Source of the DNA: Sneathiella sp. HT1-7
GTDB lineage: Bacteria; Pseudomonadota; Alphaproteobacteria; Sneathiellales; Sneathiellaceae
Length of the DNA: 64,000 nt
Direction: 5' to 3'
NCBI RefSeq assembly: GCF_020731145.1
Contig: NZ_JAJFZN010000001.1
Location: forward strand, 434,001 to 498,000
Shown one piece after another: positions 29,985 through 39,177 of this stretch (within the stretch, counting starts at the first letter, position 1; every line of letters begins with the position of its first letter). The translations under genes and the position numbers were made by a program. The notes beneath the pieces were generated by a model. It was not told where the DNA came from. It saw nothing but the letters and a program-made list of their open reading frames with translations, and did no database searches.

Positions 29985-32165
29985 TTACATGAAATTATAC
30001 GGGTCTATATCAATCTGCAGCCGGATATTATTCGGAACTTTGCGCCCTTGCAGCCATTTTCCAAGGACAGACTGAATTTGAATATCTTTTGTGCATTTCA
30101 CCAAAAATCGGTAGCGATGCCGCCCCCGGATCATGGACAGAGGCGCAGGCGCAGGCCCCAGCACCCTAATTTTCTCACCCATAGGAGCCTGTCTTGCAAG
30201 ATCGGACGCAAAATTAGCGACTGATTCGGCATTAGGACCAGACAAAATCAGTGCCGCCAAGCGACCATACGGTGGCATCCCGGCACTTTTCCGTCCTTCA
30301 GCCTCAAGCTTGAAAAATGCCTCGCTTTCCTGTTTGGCGATCGCCTCGATAACCGGATGCTCCGGTAGATAGGACTGTAAATACACTTTACCGGTAATGG
30401 ATTCGCGCCCGGCGCGCCCGGTAACCTGAGACAACAGCTGATAAGTTCGCTCCGCTGCGCGGAGGTCGCCACCCGCAAGTCCCAAATCCGCATCGACAAT
30501 TCCGACCAATGTCAGGTTTGGGAAATGATACCCCTTCGCAACGATTTGAGTCCCGATCAGGATTTCAATCTCCCCGCGATCCATCGCCGCGACAAATTCC
30601 GCCGCCGCACGCGGGCTTGAAATTGTATCACTCGCCATCATAGCGATCCGCCGATCCGGAAACAGGGCCTCCGCCTCTTCAACCAGTCGCTCAATACCAG
30701 GACCGCAGGCCTTGAAACTTTCCTCAGCGCCACATTCACTACAGTTTTTCGGAAGCGCGGTTGTAAAGCCACAGTGATGGCATTGCAAACGCTTCATCAG
30801 GCGATGCTCTACCAGCCACGCGCTGCAATGCGGACATTGGAGCCGATGACCACATGTATCGCAAAGGGTAAGGGGCGCATAGCCGCGCCGGTTCAGGAAC
30901 AACATCACCTGTTGCCCCTTAGTAAGTGTTTCTTCCATCGCCACGCGGAGCGGATCTGATATCCAGCGCTGTGATCCCAACTTATGCTGCTTGAGATCTA
31001 CTATATTTACGTCCGGAAGCGTCGCTCCGCCGTAACGGGAGGGCAGCAGGAGATGCTCATATTTTCCGGAACGAGCATTTATCAGACTTTCTAGCGACGG
31101 CGTCGCCGACGCCAAGACAACAGGGCAGCTTCCTATTTTGCCACGCACCACCGCCATATCCCGTGCATTATAAGGAACGCCTTCATCCTGCTTGAAGGAG
31201 GATTCATGCTCCTCATCCACTATGATGAGACCAAGCTTTGCAAAAGGCAGAAATAGCGCCGATCTCGCGCCAACGACAATATCAGCTCGCCCATCGATTA
31301 CCGCGCGCCAGTTGCGCCGTCGCATCGACTGGCTCAGATCTGAATGCCACTCCACTGGTTTGGATCCAAAGCGATCTTCGAATCGGGAAAGCCATTGTGC
31401 CGTCAGCGCAATCTCCGGAAGCAGGACCAACGCCTGTCGGCCTTCCTTCAGACAGGTGGCAATGGCCTCAAAATAGACCTCTGTCTTGCCAGATCCAGTC
31501 ACACCTTCCAGAAGGGCAACATGAAAGTTGTCATCCGAAACATTTGCAGTAAGTGCTTTCGCTGCTGTCAATTGATCCGGAGACAGATCGAAGGCGGCAT
31601 GTTGCCAGTTTGCTGACTGAAGCGGGCTCTCCGCCGGTAGATCAACAGTTTCCAAAGTCCCCTTGTCGGCAAGTCCTTTGATAACAGATGTGCTCACCCC
31701 AGCGATTGCCGCCAAATCTGTCGCCGTTTGCGCTCCGCCCTCAGATACCACATCAAGAACCCGCTGTCGCGCGGCCGTAAGTTTTTCTGGCATCTCGCCA
31801 GTAAACCGATACCCGATGCGCGGTGCTTTCGGATAAAGGCCATCGGGCACACTCATCGCCATACGGAGTACTTTACCGCGCCGCTGCATGGTATATTGCG
31901 CAACCCAGTCGATAAACTTCAGGCTTTCCGGTGGCAGTTTTTCACAAGGCAGAACGCCTATTATATCCTTCATCCGGTCCTCGGCGAGATCAGAATTGGC
32001 CGCCTCTTCCCAGACCACGCCTGTTACTTCTCTCCTGCCTAGAGGAACAGTCACAAAATGCCCGATTTCAACGTCAAGAGAGGTGGGCGCGCGGTAGTCG
32101 TAGACATCTCCAATCGAGAGAGGCAGAAGAACACGAACGCGACGATGTTTAATTGTGCTGCTCAT
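29985..32165 (-). CDS. priA: Primosomal protein N' (replication restart helicase PriA)
   Basis: Superfamily 2 helicase that reloads the replisome at stalled forks. An N-terminal DNA-binding domain (1-200) is followed by Walker A GVTGSGKTEVY, the Walker B DEEH (IIVDEEHESSF), and a zinc-binding insertion with CDTCGHRLQCPHC, CHHCG and CSECG, then the C-terminal helicase lobe with VTGRAGRE. All eight Cys ligands are present. The 726-residue length is typical. Single gene, divergent from the transaldolase gene. Confidence 0.96.
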   Translation of the reverse strand: MSSTIKHRRVRVLLPLSIGDVYDYRAPTSLDVEIGHFVTVPLGRREVTGVVWEEAANSDLAEDRMKDIIGVLPCEKLPPESLKFIDWVAQYTMQRRGKVLRMAMSVPDGLYPKAPRIGYRFTGEMPEKLTAARQRVLDVVSEGGAQTATDLAAIAGVSTSVIKGLADKGTLETVDLPAESPLQSANWQHAAFDLSPDQLTAAKALTANVSDDNFHVALLEGVTGSGKTEVYFEAIATCLKEGRQALVLLPEIALTAQWLSRFEDRFGSKPVEWHSDLSQSMRRRNWRAVIDGRADIVVGARSALFLPFAKLGLIIVDEEHESSFKQDEGVPYNARDMAVVRGKIGSCPVVLASATPSLESLINARSGKYEHLLLPSRYGGATLPDVNIVDLKQHKLGSQRWISDPLRVAMEETLTKGQQVMLFLNRRGYAPLTLCDTCGHRLQCPHCSAWLVEHRLMKRLQCHHCGFTTALPKNCSECGAEESFKACGPGIERLVEEAEALFPDRRIAMMASDTISSPRAAAEFVAAMDRGEIEILIGTQIVAKGYHFPNLTLVGIVDADLGLAGGDLRAAERTYQLLSQVTGRAGRESITGKVYLQSYLPEHPVIEAIAKQESEAFFKLEAEGRKSAGMPPYGRLAALILSGPNAESVANFASDLARQAPMGEKIRVLGPAPAPLSMIRGRHRYRFLVKCTKDIQIQSVLGKWLQGRKVPNNIRLQIDIDPYNFM

Positions 32166-32230
32166 ATCTATGCGATAGACTATTCTGGCATTTCGAACCA
32201 GTGATTAGCATCAGGATTTAAAAATTACCC

Positions 32231-32890
32231 ATGAAATTTTTTGTTGATACAGCGGATACGGAAGAAATCCGCGAGCTTGCCGATACCGGCCTTCTGGATG
32301 GTGTAACAACCAACCCATCACTTGTTGCAAAAACCGGCCGTGATTTCTTCGAAGTCATACAGGAAATTTGCGGCCTGATCGATGGACCGGTAAGCGCCGA
32401 AGTCGCCGCGACCGAATTTCCGGCGATGCTGGAAGAAGGCAAAAAACTTGCCGGGCTGGCGGAAAATATCGCCGTTAAAGTGCCACTAACCATGAATGGC
32501 CTTAAAACCTGCGCCGAGCTCAGCCGCGCAGGCACCCAAGTGAATGTTACTCTCTGCTTTTCCGCTGCTCAGGCCATTCTCGCCGCGAAGGCCGGCGCCG
32601 CCTTCGTCTCACCCTTTGTTGGACGTTTGGATGATATCGGACAGACCGGTATGGATCTCATTGCGGATATCGTCCAGATTTACGACAACTACGCCGACCT
32701 GAAAACAGAAGTTCTGGTCGCCTCTATCCGCAATCCGACGCATATCGTAGATGCAGCCCTGATGGGGGCAGATGTTTGCACCATACCGCCCGCCGTTCTG
32801 AAACAGCTTGTCTCGCACCCTTTAACGGACAAAGGGCTCGCCGCTTTCCTTGCGGATTGGGAGAAAACGGGCCAGACTATCCTTGGGTAA
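32231..32890 (+). CDS. Transaldolase, fructose-6-phosphate aldolase-like (TalC/FSA type)
   Basis: Small (219-residue) transaldolase of the TalC/FSA group, acting in the non-oxidative pentose phosphate pathway. The Schiff-base lysine is Lys83 in [24 protein letters not shown] at the start, GVTTNPSL and [10 protein letters not shown] are family signatures. Whether it performs transaldolase or fructose-6-phosphate aldolase chemistry cannot be decided by eye. Divergent from priA and 23 bases upstream of the DUF484 gene. Confidence 0.92.
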   Translation: MKFFVDTADTEEIRELADTGLLDGVTTNPSLVAKTGRDFFEVIQEICGLIDGPVSAEVAATEFPAMLEEGKKLAGLAENIAVKVPLTMNGLKTCAELSRAGTQVNVTLCFSAAQAILAAKAGAAFVSPFVGRLDDIGQTGMDLIADIVQIYDNYADLKTEVLVASIRNPTHIVDAALMGADVCTIPPAVLKQLVSHPLTDKGLAAFLADWEKTGQTILG

Positions 32891-32913
32891 CAGGTAAAAG
32901 GTGAACAAGTTTC

Positions 32914-33639
32914 GTGACGGAAAAAACTGACAAGAAAGCCAGGAACAAAGCTGTAGCGGCCCCTCATGTAACAGAAGAGGAGGTACGAAACTGGCTGATC
33001 GATCACCCTGACTTCCTGGCGCATAACGCAGACCTGCTAACAACAGTGATCCCGCCGGAACGCGTTTCCGGTGATGGTGTTGTGGATATGCAGTCTTTTC
33101 TTGTAAGCCGCCTGCAAAAAGAAGTTATTCATCTGACCGCTCTGCAGGATGATTTTGTCGAAGCCGCGCGAAACAATATTCATACTCAGGATATGGTCCA
33201 CGCCTCTATTCAGGCCGTCTTGGGAGCATCCAATCTTGCGCATTTTGTCCATATTCTAACTCAAGACCTACCGGAGCTTCTGGAAATTGACGTCATTACG
33301 CTTTGCGTTGAAGACGGACCAATCCCGCTTCCTGATATGACTGGCTTGCAACGTCTCAAGGCAGGCAGCATCAAGCGCGCGCCATGGCGGGGGCAGATTA
33401 TACTTTTGCGCTCGGAAGCTCCGAAATCAAAGGCTATTTATGGCCCGGCCAAGGATCTTGTCCATTCAGATGCCCTGATTAAGCTCGATGTGCCGTCGCT
33501 GCATGCCAAAGCAATGATTGCCTTCGGTAGTCGGCAAGACGGTCATTTCCAGGAAGATCAAGCCACGGACCTCCTCCGGTTTCTGGCAATTGTCATTCAA
33601 TCTTGCCTGCAAATGTGGCTGGAGCAAAAACCGGCTTAG
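32914..33639 (+). CDS. DUF484 family protein
   Basis: A 241-residue cytoplasmic protein from a GTG start. The N-terminal VRNWLIDHPDFLAHNADLL and the GAF-like remainder are the DUF484 pattern, found next to xerC in many proteobacteria. The function is unknown; a GAF-like sensory role connected with recombination or division is only an inference from gene order. Its stop lies three bases before the xerC start. Confidence 0.9.
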   Translation: MTEKTDKKARNKAVAAPHVTEEEVRNWLIDHPDFLAHNADLLTTVIPPERVSGDGVVDMQSFLVSRLQKEVIHLTALQDDFVEAARNNIHTQDMVHASIQAVLGASNLAHFVHILTQDLPELLEIDVITLCVEDGPIPLPDMTGLQRLKAGSIKRAPWRGQIILLRSEAPKSKAIYGPAKDLVHSDALIKLDVPSLHAKAMIAFGSRQDGHFQEDQATDLLRFLAIVIQSCLQMWLEQKPA

Positions 33640-33641
33640 CC

Positions 33642-34559
33642 ATGTCTTCTCGTCCCTCTATCATTAATGCCTTTGGAAACTGGATCGATTGGCTTGTTCA
33701 TGAGAGACGCGCAAGCCCCCACACCGTAGAGGCCTATGAACGGGATATGCGGGATTTTCTGGCGTTTATCACCGGCCATATCGGCAAGGAAGCAGATTTA
33801 TCCGACCTTGAAAATCTGCGCGCTGCGGATTTTCGCGCCTATCTCGCGCATCGGCGACAGGAAGGACTGACGGCAACATCCCTGCGGCGGGTCCTTTCCT
33901 CAATCCGGAGCTTTTTCAAACGACAGGAACGAGATGGGCATATCCATAACCCGTATCTGAAAACTTTGCGTACACCGAAAGCTGGTACAAAACTTCCCCG
34001 GCCGCTTTCTGCAATCGATACAAAAAAACTGCTTGAGGATACCCCTAATCCGCGGGAAGCGAACTGGGTACGTTATCGGGACTTGGCGGTCCTCACATTG
34101 CTTTATGGATGTGGATTGCGCATAGGAGAGGCCTTATCCCTTAGCTTCAACGACCGGCCAACTTCCGATTTCATACGGGTTATCGGAAAAGGAAACAAGG
34201 AACGCATGGTCCCGGTTTTACCTGCTGTCCGTGATGCACTCTCCCTGTATATCAAGGAATGTCCTTTTCCCTTGAAAGGGTCCGACCCGCTCTTTGTTGG
34301 ACGCCAAGGCAAAAGGCTCAATGCGCGGAATATACAGTTGAAAATGCAGGACCTGCGCAGAAATCTTGGTCTCCCGGAAACAGCGACGCCCCATGCACTA
34401 AGGCACAGCTTCGCGAGCCATCTACTCGCGGGCGGAGGTGATTTACGATCAATTCAAGATTTGCTTGGTCATGCGTCGCTCTCTTCCACACAACGCTATA
34501 CCGATCTTGATACGGAAAAACTGCTCGCCGTATATGACAAGGCACATCCCAAAGCCTGA
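33642..34559 (+). CDS. xerC: Tyrosine recombinase XerC
   Basis: Resolves chromosome dimers at dif together with XerD. An N-terminal SAM-like domain (about 10-95) is followed by the catalytic domain with Arg in CGLRIGEALSL, Lys in GKGNKERMVPV, HALRHSFASHLL, LLGHASLSSTQRYTDL: all of R-K-H-R-H-Y is present. The ATG at 33642 gives 305 residues; the frame runs 13 codons further into DUF484 but without family similarity. Gene context (DUF484-xerC) marks it as housekeeping and not a mobile integrase. Confidence 0.93.
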   Translation: MSSRPSIINAFGNWIDWLVHERRASPHTVEAYERDMRDFLAFITGHIGKEADLSDLENLRAADFRAYLAHRRQEGLTATSLRRVLSSIRSFFKRQERDGHIHNPYLKTLRTPKAGTKLPRPLSAIDTKKLLEDTPNPREANWVRYRDLAVLTLLYGCGLRIGEALSLSFNDRPTSDFIRVIGKGNKERMVPVLPAVRDALSLYIKECPFPLKGSDPLFVGRQGKRLNARNIQLKMQDLRRNLGLPETATPHALRHSFASHLLAGGGDLRSIQDLLGHASLSSTQRYTDLDTEKLLAVYDKAHPKA

Positions 34560-34565
34560 AGCAGA

Positions 34566-35765
34566 CTACTTTTTCGTGAGGCGAAGGGCAAAGGGTCCCA
34601 GTAATGTAATCGCCCCCATGGAAATAAACATCAAACCCCAGCCCATTGTGGAATCCGGCCCGCCCGCCTCATCAAGAACGATACCTGCGACAATCGGTCC
34701 GATCATACCGCCCCCGAACCCGAGGAAACTATGCACCGCCATGGTCGCGCCGCGAAGATCAGCAGGAGCACTACCAACCGCGCCTGCGGTAATGGAGGAG
34801 GAATCGGCGGTAATCATCACGCCATAAAGAGCCGCCATCGCAACAACAAAAAGAAACGGCATGTTCGCCGTAAACCCGATGGTAAAGGAAAAGGCGAGAC
34901 AACAGATCATGACCAGCGTAATGGAGCGTTGCCGCCCTATCTTGAGAGATAGTTCATTCCCGAGCACACTGGACGGGAGGCCAAGGAAAACTGCAGCCGC
35001 GGTAATAACAGAGACATCCATCCAGCCGGGCGCATCCGTCAGGGCATGAGAGTAGGCAAGGAACGCGAGCATAAAGGACCGCATCGCCACCAGTTCCCAT
35101 GTATGGCAGACATAGGCTAGTATATATCCCATACTGAAGCGGTTGGTCACCACCGGCGCATAATTGAAAATCTGCGACCATGGCCGGGGCGTCAAGAGCG
35201 GCTTGGGCGATGTCATCATAAAAATAATCGCCATGGCGATCGGGGGCCCAATGATGACGGAAATCAAAGCCATTTCCCAACCAAGCCATAGTTCTGCTTG
35301 CCCAACGAGCAGAAAGGAAACAGCCGAGCCCGTCGAAAAACTCGCCGTATAAAAGGCAATGGCCCGCGATTGATCTCCGGGTGGCAATCGATCCGTGAGC
35401 AGCTTTAATCCCGGCATATAGGTACAGCCAAGCCCGGCACCAGAGATAAATCGCCATGGCAATGATGAATAAAATCCATCCGCATGAAAAGCAAAACCAT
35501 AGGCACCGATGAGCGCCAAAACACAGCCAGTGAGGAAGACCTGACGTGCGTCCAAGCGGTCCGTCAGAGATGTAGAAAACGGGCCTACAATTGTGAAGCC
35601 AAAGAAAAAGGCGGCATTTATCCAGCCCGCGTCCTGCCCTGACAATTGCCAGTGGTCAAAGAAGAAGGGGGTGAGTGCGGGGAAGGTGGCAAAAGACGAC
35701 ATTGCCACGATTTCTGCAATGCAAAGTGCCAAGGTCAACCGGGGCCCAGAAACGGCCATGCTCAT
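34566..35765 (-). CDS. MFS transporter
   Basis: A 399-residue secondary transporter with about twelve transmembrane helices. The loop after helix 2 (SLTDRLDARQVF) is a loose version of the MFS motif. No substrate is suggested by the sequence. It converges with xerC (six bases between stops) and follows the GST gene by three bases, so the two are probably cotranscribed; export or import of an electrophile or its conjugate would fit that pairing, which is inference. Confidence 0.85.
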   Translation of the reverse strand: MSMAVSGPRLTLALCIAEIVAMSSFATFPALTPFFFDHWQLSGQDAGWINAAFFFGFTIVGPFSTSLTDRLDARQVFLTGCVLALIGAYGFAFHADGFYSSLPWRFISGAGLGCTYMPGLKLLTDRLPPGDQSRAIAFYTASFSTGSAVSFLLVGQAELWLGWEMALISVIIGPPIAMAIIFMMTSPKPLLTPRPWSQIFNYAPVVTNRFSMGYILAYVCHTWELVAMRSFMLAFLAYSHALTDAPGWMDVSVITAAAVFLGLPSSVLGNELSLKIGRQRSITLVMICCLAFSFTIGFTANMPFLFVVAMAALYGVMITADSSSITAGAVGSAPADLRGATMAVHSFLGFGGGMIGPIVAGIVLDEAGGPDSTMGWGLMFISMGAITLLGPFALRLTKK

Positions 35766-35768
35766 ATT

Positions 35769-36368
35769 CTAGGCCGGAGCTGTTTGCGCCAATGAAGGTC
35801 GGGCGGCGAATTTCTCATACCATTTAGCCAGTTTCGGGCGGCCATTGCGCCACTGCTCATCACCAAACCGGAAATCGTGGTAACCGAGCGCACAACCAAC
35901 TGCGATGGTACCGATATTGACTGTGTCACCGTACCCTTCCGCTTGCTTTTCCATTTCGTTCAAGCAGCTTTCCATGGACAGTTTCAGGCGTCCATTCCAG
36001 CTGGGAGACCCTTCTCCTTCCGGCAGGATGCTATCAACCCGACGCTGATAGGCCGCATCGGTCATCCCATTCGCCATCGCATGGAGCGTTAGCACCTGCC
36101 ACCGATCGCGCCCGGCAGCCGGAAACAATGACGGACCACTCCCGATACTGTCGAGATATTCACAGATGACGAAAGAATCAAACAGAACATCGCCATTCTC
36201 CAGCGTCAGGCTGGGAACTTTGCCAAGTGGGTTCGCTGGATTGATGCCCTTAAACATATCACTATGGTCTGAATCAACAATTTCGATTTTGTCCAGAAGG
36301 TTATGTTCAATGGCCGTAGCTCTGACCTTGCGAACAAAGGGAGAGAGGGCGCTATAGCAGAGCTTCAT
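35769..36368 (-). CDS. Glutathione S-transferase family protein
   Basis: A 199-residue GST. The N-terminal thioredoxin-like domain starts MKLCYSALSPFVRKVR with the glutathione-binding NPLGKVPSL and an E-x-S-like DGDVLFDSFVICEYLD stretch, followed by a helical domain. The presence of S-P-F near the start rather than C-P-Y points to a Ser-type active site. Substrate unknown. First gene of a two-gene unit with the MFS transporter. Confidence 0.88.
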   Translation of the reverse strand: MKLCYSALSPFVRKVRATAIEHNLLDKIEIVDSDHSDMFKGINPANPLGKVPSLTLENGDVLFDSFVICEYLDSIGSGPSLFPAAGRDRWQVLTLHAMANGMTDAAYQRRVDSILPEGEGSPSWNGRLKLSMESCLNEMEKQAEGYGDTVNIGTIAVGCALGYHDFRFGDEQWRNGRPKLAKWYEKFAARPSLAQTAPA

Positions 36369-36394
36369 GACGTCTCCTTGGGGAAAGTGGTGTT

Positions 36395-36430
36395 CAAAAA
36401 AAGAGAGGCTGAAAATATCAGCCCCTCATT
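36395..36430 (-). terminator. Terminator of the sucAB-lpd operon
   Basis: On the minus strand GAGGGGCTGA and TCAGCCTCTC form a ten-base-pair stem with one G-T pair and a five-base loop, followed by seven T. It lies 24 bases after the lpd stop. Confidence 0.88.
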
Positions 36431-36453
36431 TTGGTAACCTATTTAGAAAAAGG

Positions 36454-37857
36454 TCAACTATTTATTGTACGCCCGTCCACGGCAAGAGCCGCTTCCTTCA
36501 CCGCCTCGTTAAGTGTTGGGTGTGCATGGCAGGTCCGGGCAATGTCTTCTGAAGAGGCACCGAATTCCATAGCCAGAACGCATTCATGGATCACGGTTCC
36601 GGCATCCGGACCGATAATATGAACGCCGAGGACTTTATCGGTTTTCTTATCGGCGAGAATTTTAACGAAGCCGTCCGTAAACCCATTGGCACGGGCCCGG
36701 CTGTTAGCCATAAACGGTACCTTACCAACGTTATACTCGACCCCGTCTTCTTTCAGCTGTTCTTCCGTCTTGCCAACGGTCGCAACTTCCGGCCAAGTGT
36801 AGATCACACCGGGAATCAAATTGTAATCAATATGCGGCTTCTGTCCGGCGAGTTTTTCAACACAGACAACGCCTTCATCTTCGGCTTTATGCGCCAGCAT
36901 CGGGCCTTCAATCACGTCGCCGATGGCGTAGATTCCATCCACGCTGGACTTGAAATTATTGTCCACAACGATACGCCCTGCTTTATCCGTCTCAACCCCA
37001 AGATCTTCAAGGCCAAGCCCTTCTGTGTAGGGACGGCGGCCAATCGCGACCAATACAACATCCGCTTTCAGAGTTTCCTCATCGCCGCCTTTCGCTGGCT
37101 CAATTGTCAAGGTAACAGCGGTCTTAGTCTTTTTCGCGCCGGTTACCTTTTTGCCGAGCATAAAATTAATACCCTGCTTTTTCAGAATCCGCTGCGTCGT
37201 TTTCGCAACTTCGTTATCTGTGCCAGGAAGGATGCGATCCAAAAACTCGACGACGGTGACTTCAGCGCCAAGACGACGCCAGACTGTACCGAGTTCCAAT
37301 CCGATCACACCCGCCCCAATAACGACAAGCTTTTTTGGAACTTTGGGAAGTTCGAGGGCACCGGTAGAGGAAACGATCTGCTTTTCATCGATCTCCACGT
37401 TAGGGAGAGGTGTTACTTCGGACCCCGTCGCGATCAGGATGTTCTTCGCTTTAAGCGTCTTCGCATCGTCACCAGTTACTTCAATTCGGCCGCCGCCCTG
37501 CAGGGTGGCCGTTCCTTTGACATAGGTGACCTTGTTCTTTTTAAAGAGAAACTCAATGCCTTGCGTCAGCCCAGTGACCGTTGCTTCCTTCTGGCCCAGC
37601 ATCTTTTTCAGGTCGAGCTTGACAGAGCCAACCGAAATACCGCGATCCGCGAAGCTATGTTGAGCCTCTTCGAAGAGTTCGGACGATTGCAGCATTGCCT
37701 TGGATGGAATACATCCAACATTCAGGCAAACGCCCCCCAATGCGCCACGTTTTTCTACGCAGGCTGTCTTCATACCAAGCTGTGCCGCCCGGATAGCAGC
37801 CGTATAGCCGCCCGGACCCCCGCCCACAACGACCAGATCGAAAGTTTCGTCGCTCAT
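36454..37857 (-). CDS. lpdA: Dihydrolipoyl dehydrogenase (E3)
   Basis: Reoxidises the lipoyl group of 2-oxo acid dehydrogenases with NAD. FAD-binding [17 protein letters not shown], the redox disulfide in [16 protein letters not shown]-binding [12 protein letters not shown], and the C-terminal [13 protein letters not shown] with the catalytic His are all intact. The 467 residues are standard. Third gene after sucA and sucB, so this copy serves the 2-oxoglutarate dehydrogenase complex. Confidence 0.96.
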   Translation of the reverse strand: MSDETFDLVVVGGGPGGYTAAIRAAQLGMKTACVEKRGALGGVCLNVGCIPSKAMLQSSELFEEAQHSFADRGISVGSVKLDLKKMLGQKEATVTGLTQGIEFLFKKNKVTYVKGTATLQGGGRIEVTGDDAKTLKAKNILIATGSEVTPLPNVEIDEKQIVSSTGALELPKVPKKLVVIGAGVIGLELGTVWRRLGAEVTVVEFLDRILPGTDNEVAKTTQRILKKQGINFMLGKKVTGAKKTKTAVTLTIEPAKGGDEETLKADVVLVAIGRRPYTEGLGLEDLGVETDKAGRIVVDNNFKSSVDGIYAIGDVIEGPMLAHKAEDEGVVCVEKLAGQKPHIDYNLIPGVIYTWPEVATVGKTEEQLKEDGVEYNVGKVPFMANSRARANGFTDGFVKILADKKTDKVLGVHIIGPDAGTVIHECVLAMEFGASSEDIARTCHAHPTLNEAVKEAALAVDGRTINS

Positions 37858-37885
37858 GATTATTCCTCGTATCTTTTTGGAATGA

Positions 37886-39166
37886 TTACAGGTCCAGCAG
37901 CAACCGCTGCGGATCTTCCAGTGCGTCTTTTACGCGAACCAGGAATGTGACAGCTTCCTTGCCATCAATAATCCTGTGATCATAGGTCAGCGCGAGGTAC
38001 ATCATCGGGCGAATTTTGATTTCACCCTTGATCACCATCGGTCGTTCCTGAATCTTATGCATACCGAGAACTGCGGCCTGCGGCGGGTTCAGGATTGGAG
38101 ACGACATCAGGGACCCATAAACCCCACCATTGGTGATGGTAAATGTCCCGCCCTGCAGATCTGCCATGCTGAGTTTTCCGTCCCGAGCCTTCTTGCCGAG
38201 TGCACCGATTCCTTTTTCTACTTCAGCAAAGCTGAGCTTATCCGCATCGCGCAACACTGGCACTACAAGGCCAGAATCCGTGCCCACGGCAATGCCCATG
38301 TTGTAGTAATTTTTATATACGAGGTCATCGCCGTCGATTTCCGCGTTCACCGCAGGTGTTTCCTGAAGCGCAGCGATACATGCTTTCGTGAAAAAGGACA
38401 TGAAGCCAAGCTTGACGCCATGCTTTTTCAGGAACAATTCCTTGTATTCCGCCCGCAGGTCCAGCATGCCCGACATATCCACCTCATTATAGGTGGTCAG
38501 CATAGCGGCGGTGTTTTGTGCATCTTTCAAACGTGCCGCAATGCTCTTGCGAAGCCGCGTCATTTTTACACGTTCTTCGCGCGCCTCTTCTGCACGTGGC
38601 CCGGAGGGAGCGGCAGGTGCCGGTGCCGGAGCTGGCGCGGTGGCTGGAGCAGGAGCCGCCGGAGAGGCCCCCCCATTCTCCAAAGCTTCCAGAACGTCAC
38701 CCTTGGTAATCCGACCATCTTTGCCTGTACCCCGGAGCTTGCCTGCATCGAGATTATTTTCTTCGATGAGCTTTTGTGCCGCGGGTAAAACCTCAACCTT
38801 GGTTGCGCTTGTCGAAGCCGCCGCAGGGGCAACCTCTTCCTTGGGAGCCGCGGCTGGAGCGGCAGCTGGTTTTTCCGCAGCTTCCTCTTTTGGTGCTTCC
38901 GATGCTTTTTCTGGTGCGCTTCCAGCGGCACCTTCTGCGATTTGACCGAGCAAGGCGCCGACTTCGACGTCCTCGCCTTCAGCAACAACAATCTCGTCCA
39001 ACCGGCCCGCCTCAGTCGCATTTACTTCAAGCGTAACTTTATCCGTCTCAAGTTCCAGAAGTGGCTCATCTTTGGCGACAGATTCGCCAACTTTCTTGAA
39101 CCATTGACCGACTGTCGCCTCAGTTACTGATTCCCCAAGCACGGGAACACGAATTTCAACCGTCAT
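37886..39166 (-). CDS. sucB: 2-oxoglutarate dehydrogenase E2 (dihydrolipoamide succinyltransferase)
   Basis: E2 core of the 2-oxoglutarate dehydrogenase complex. One lipoyl domain (1-75, Lys43 in ETDKVTLEV), an Ala/Pro/Glu linker (80-120), an E3-binding domain (about 122-160, with [16 protein letters not shown]), a second Ala/Pro linker (162-190) and the catalytic domain (195-426) with [13 protein letters not shown]. Eleven bases after sucA. The length of 426 and single lipoyl domain are typical. Confidence 0.96.
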   Translation of the reverse strand: MTVEIRVPVLGESVTEATVGQWFKKVGESVAKDEPLLELETDKVTLEVNATEAGRLDEIVVAEGEDVEVGALLGQIAEGAAGSAPEKASEAPKEEAAEKPAAAPAAAPKEEVAPAAASTSATKVEVLPAAQKLIEENNLDAGKLRGTGKDGRITKGDVLEALENGGASPAAPAPATAPAPAPAPAAPSGPRAEEAREERVKMTRLRKSIAARLKDAQNTAAMLTTYNEVDMSGMLDLRAEYKELFLKKHGVKLGFMSFFTKACIAALQETPAVNAEIDGDDLVYKNYYNMGIAVGTDSGLVVPVLRDADKLSFAEVEKGIGALGKKARDGKLSMADLQGGTFTITNGGVYGSLMSSPILNPPQAAVLGMHKIQERPMVIKGEIKIRPMMYLALTYDHRIIDGKEAVTFLVRVKDALEDPQRLLLDL

Positions 39167-39177
39167 AATTTGACTTC

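Noticed and set aside
33642-34559. xerC as a phage or integron integrase
   Set aside because: It follows DUF484 as in many chromosomes, has normal composition and no attachment site or cassette nearby.
36586-37950. Open frame of 454 codons on the plus strand
   Set aside because: It is fully antisense to lpdA, which has all family motifs; the translation shows no recognisable domain and a composition expected of a shadow frame.
38580-38690. Ala/Pro repeat region in sucB as an unusual insertion
   Set aside because: It is the normal flexible linker between the E3-binding and catalytic domains of E2 proteins.
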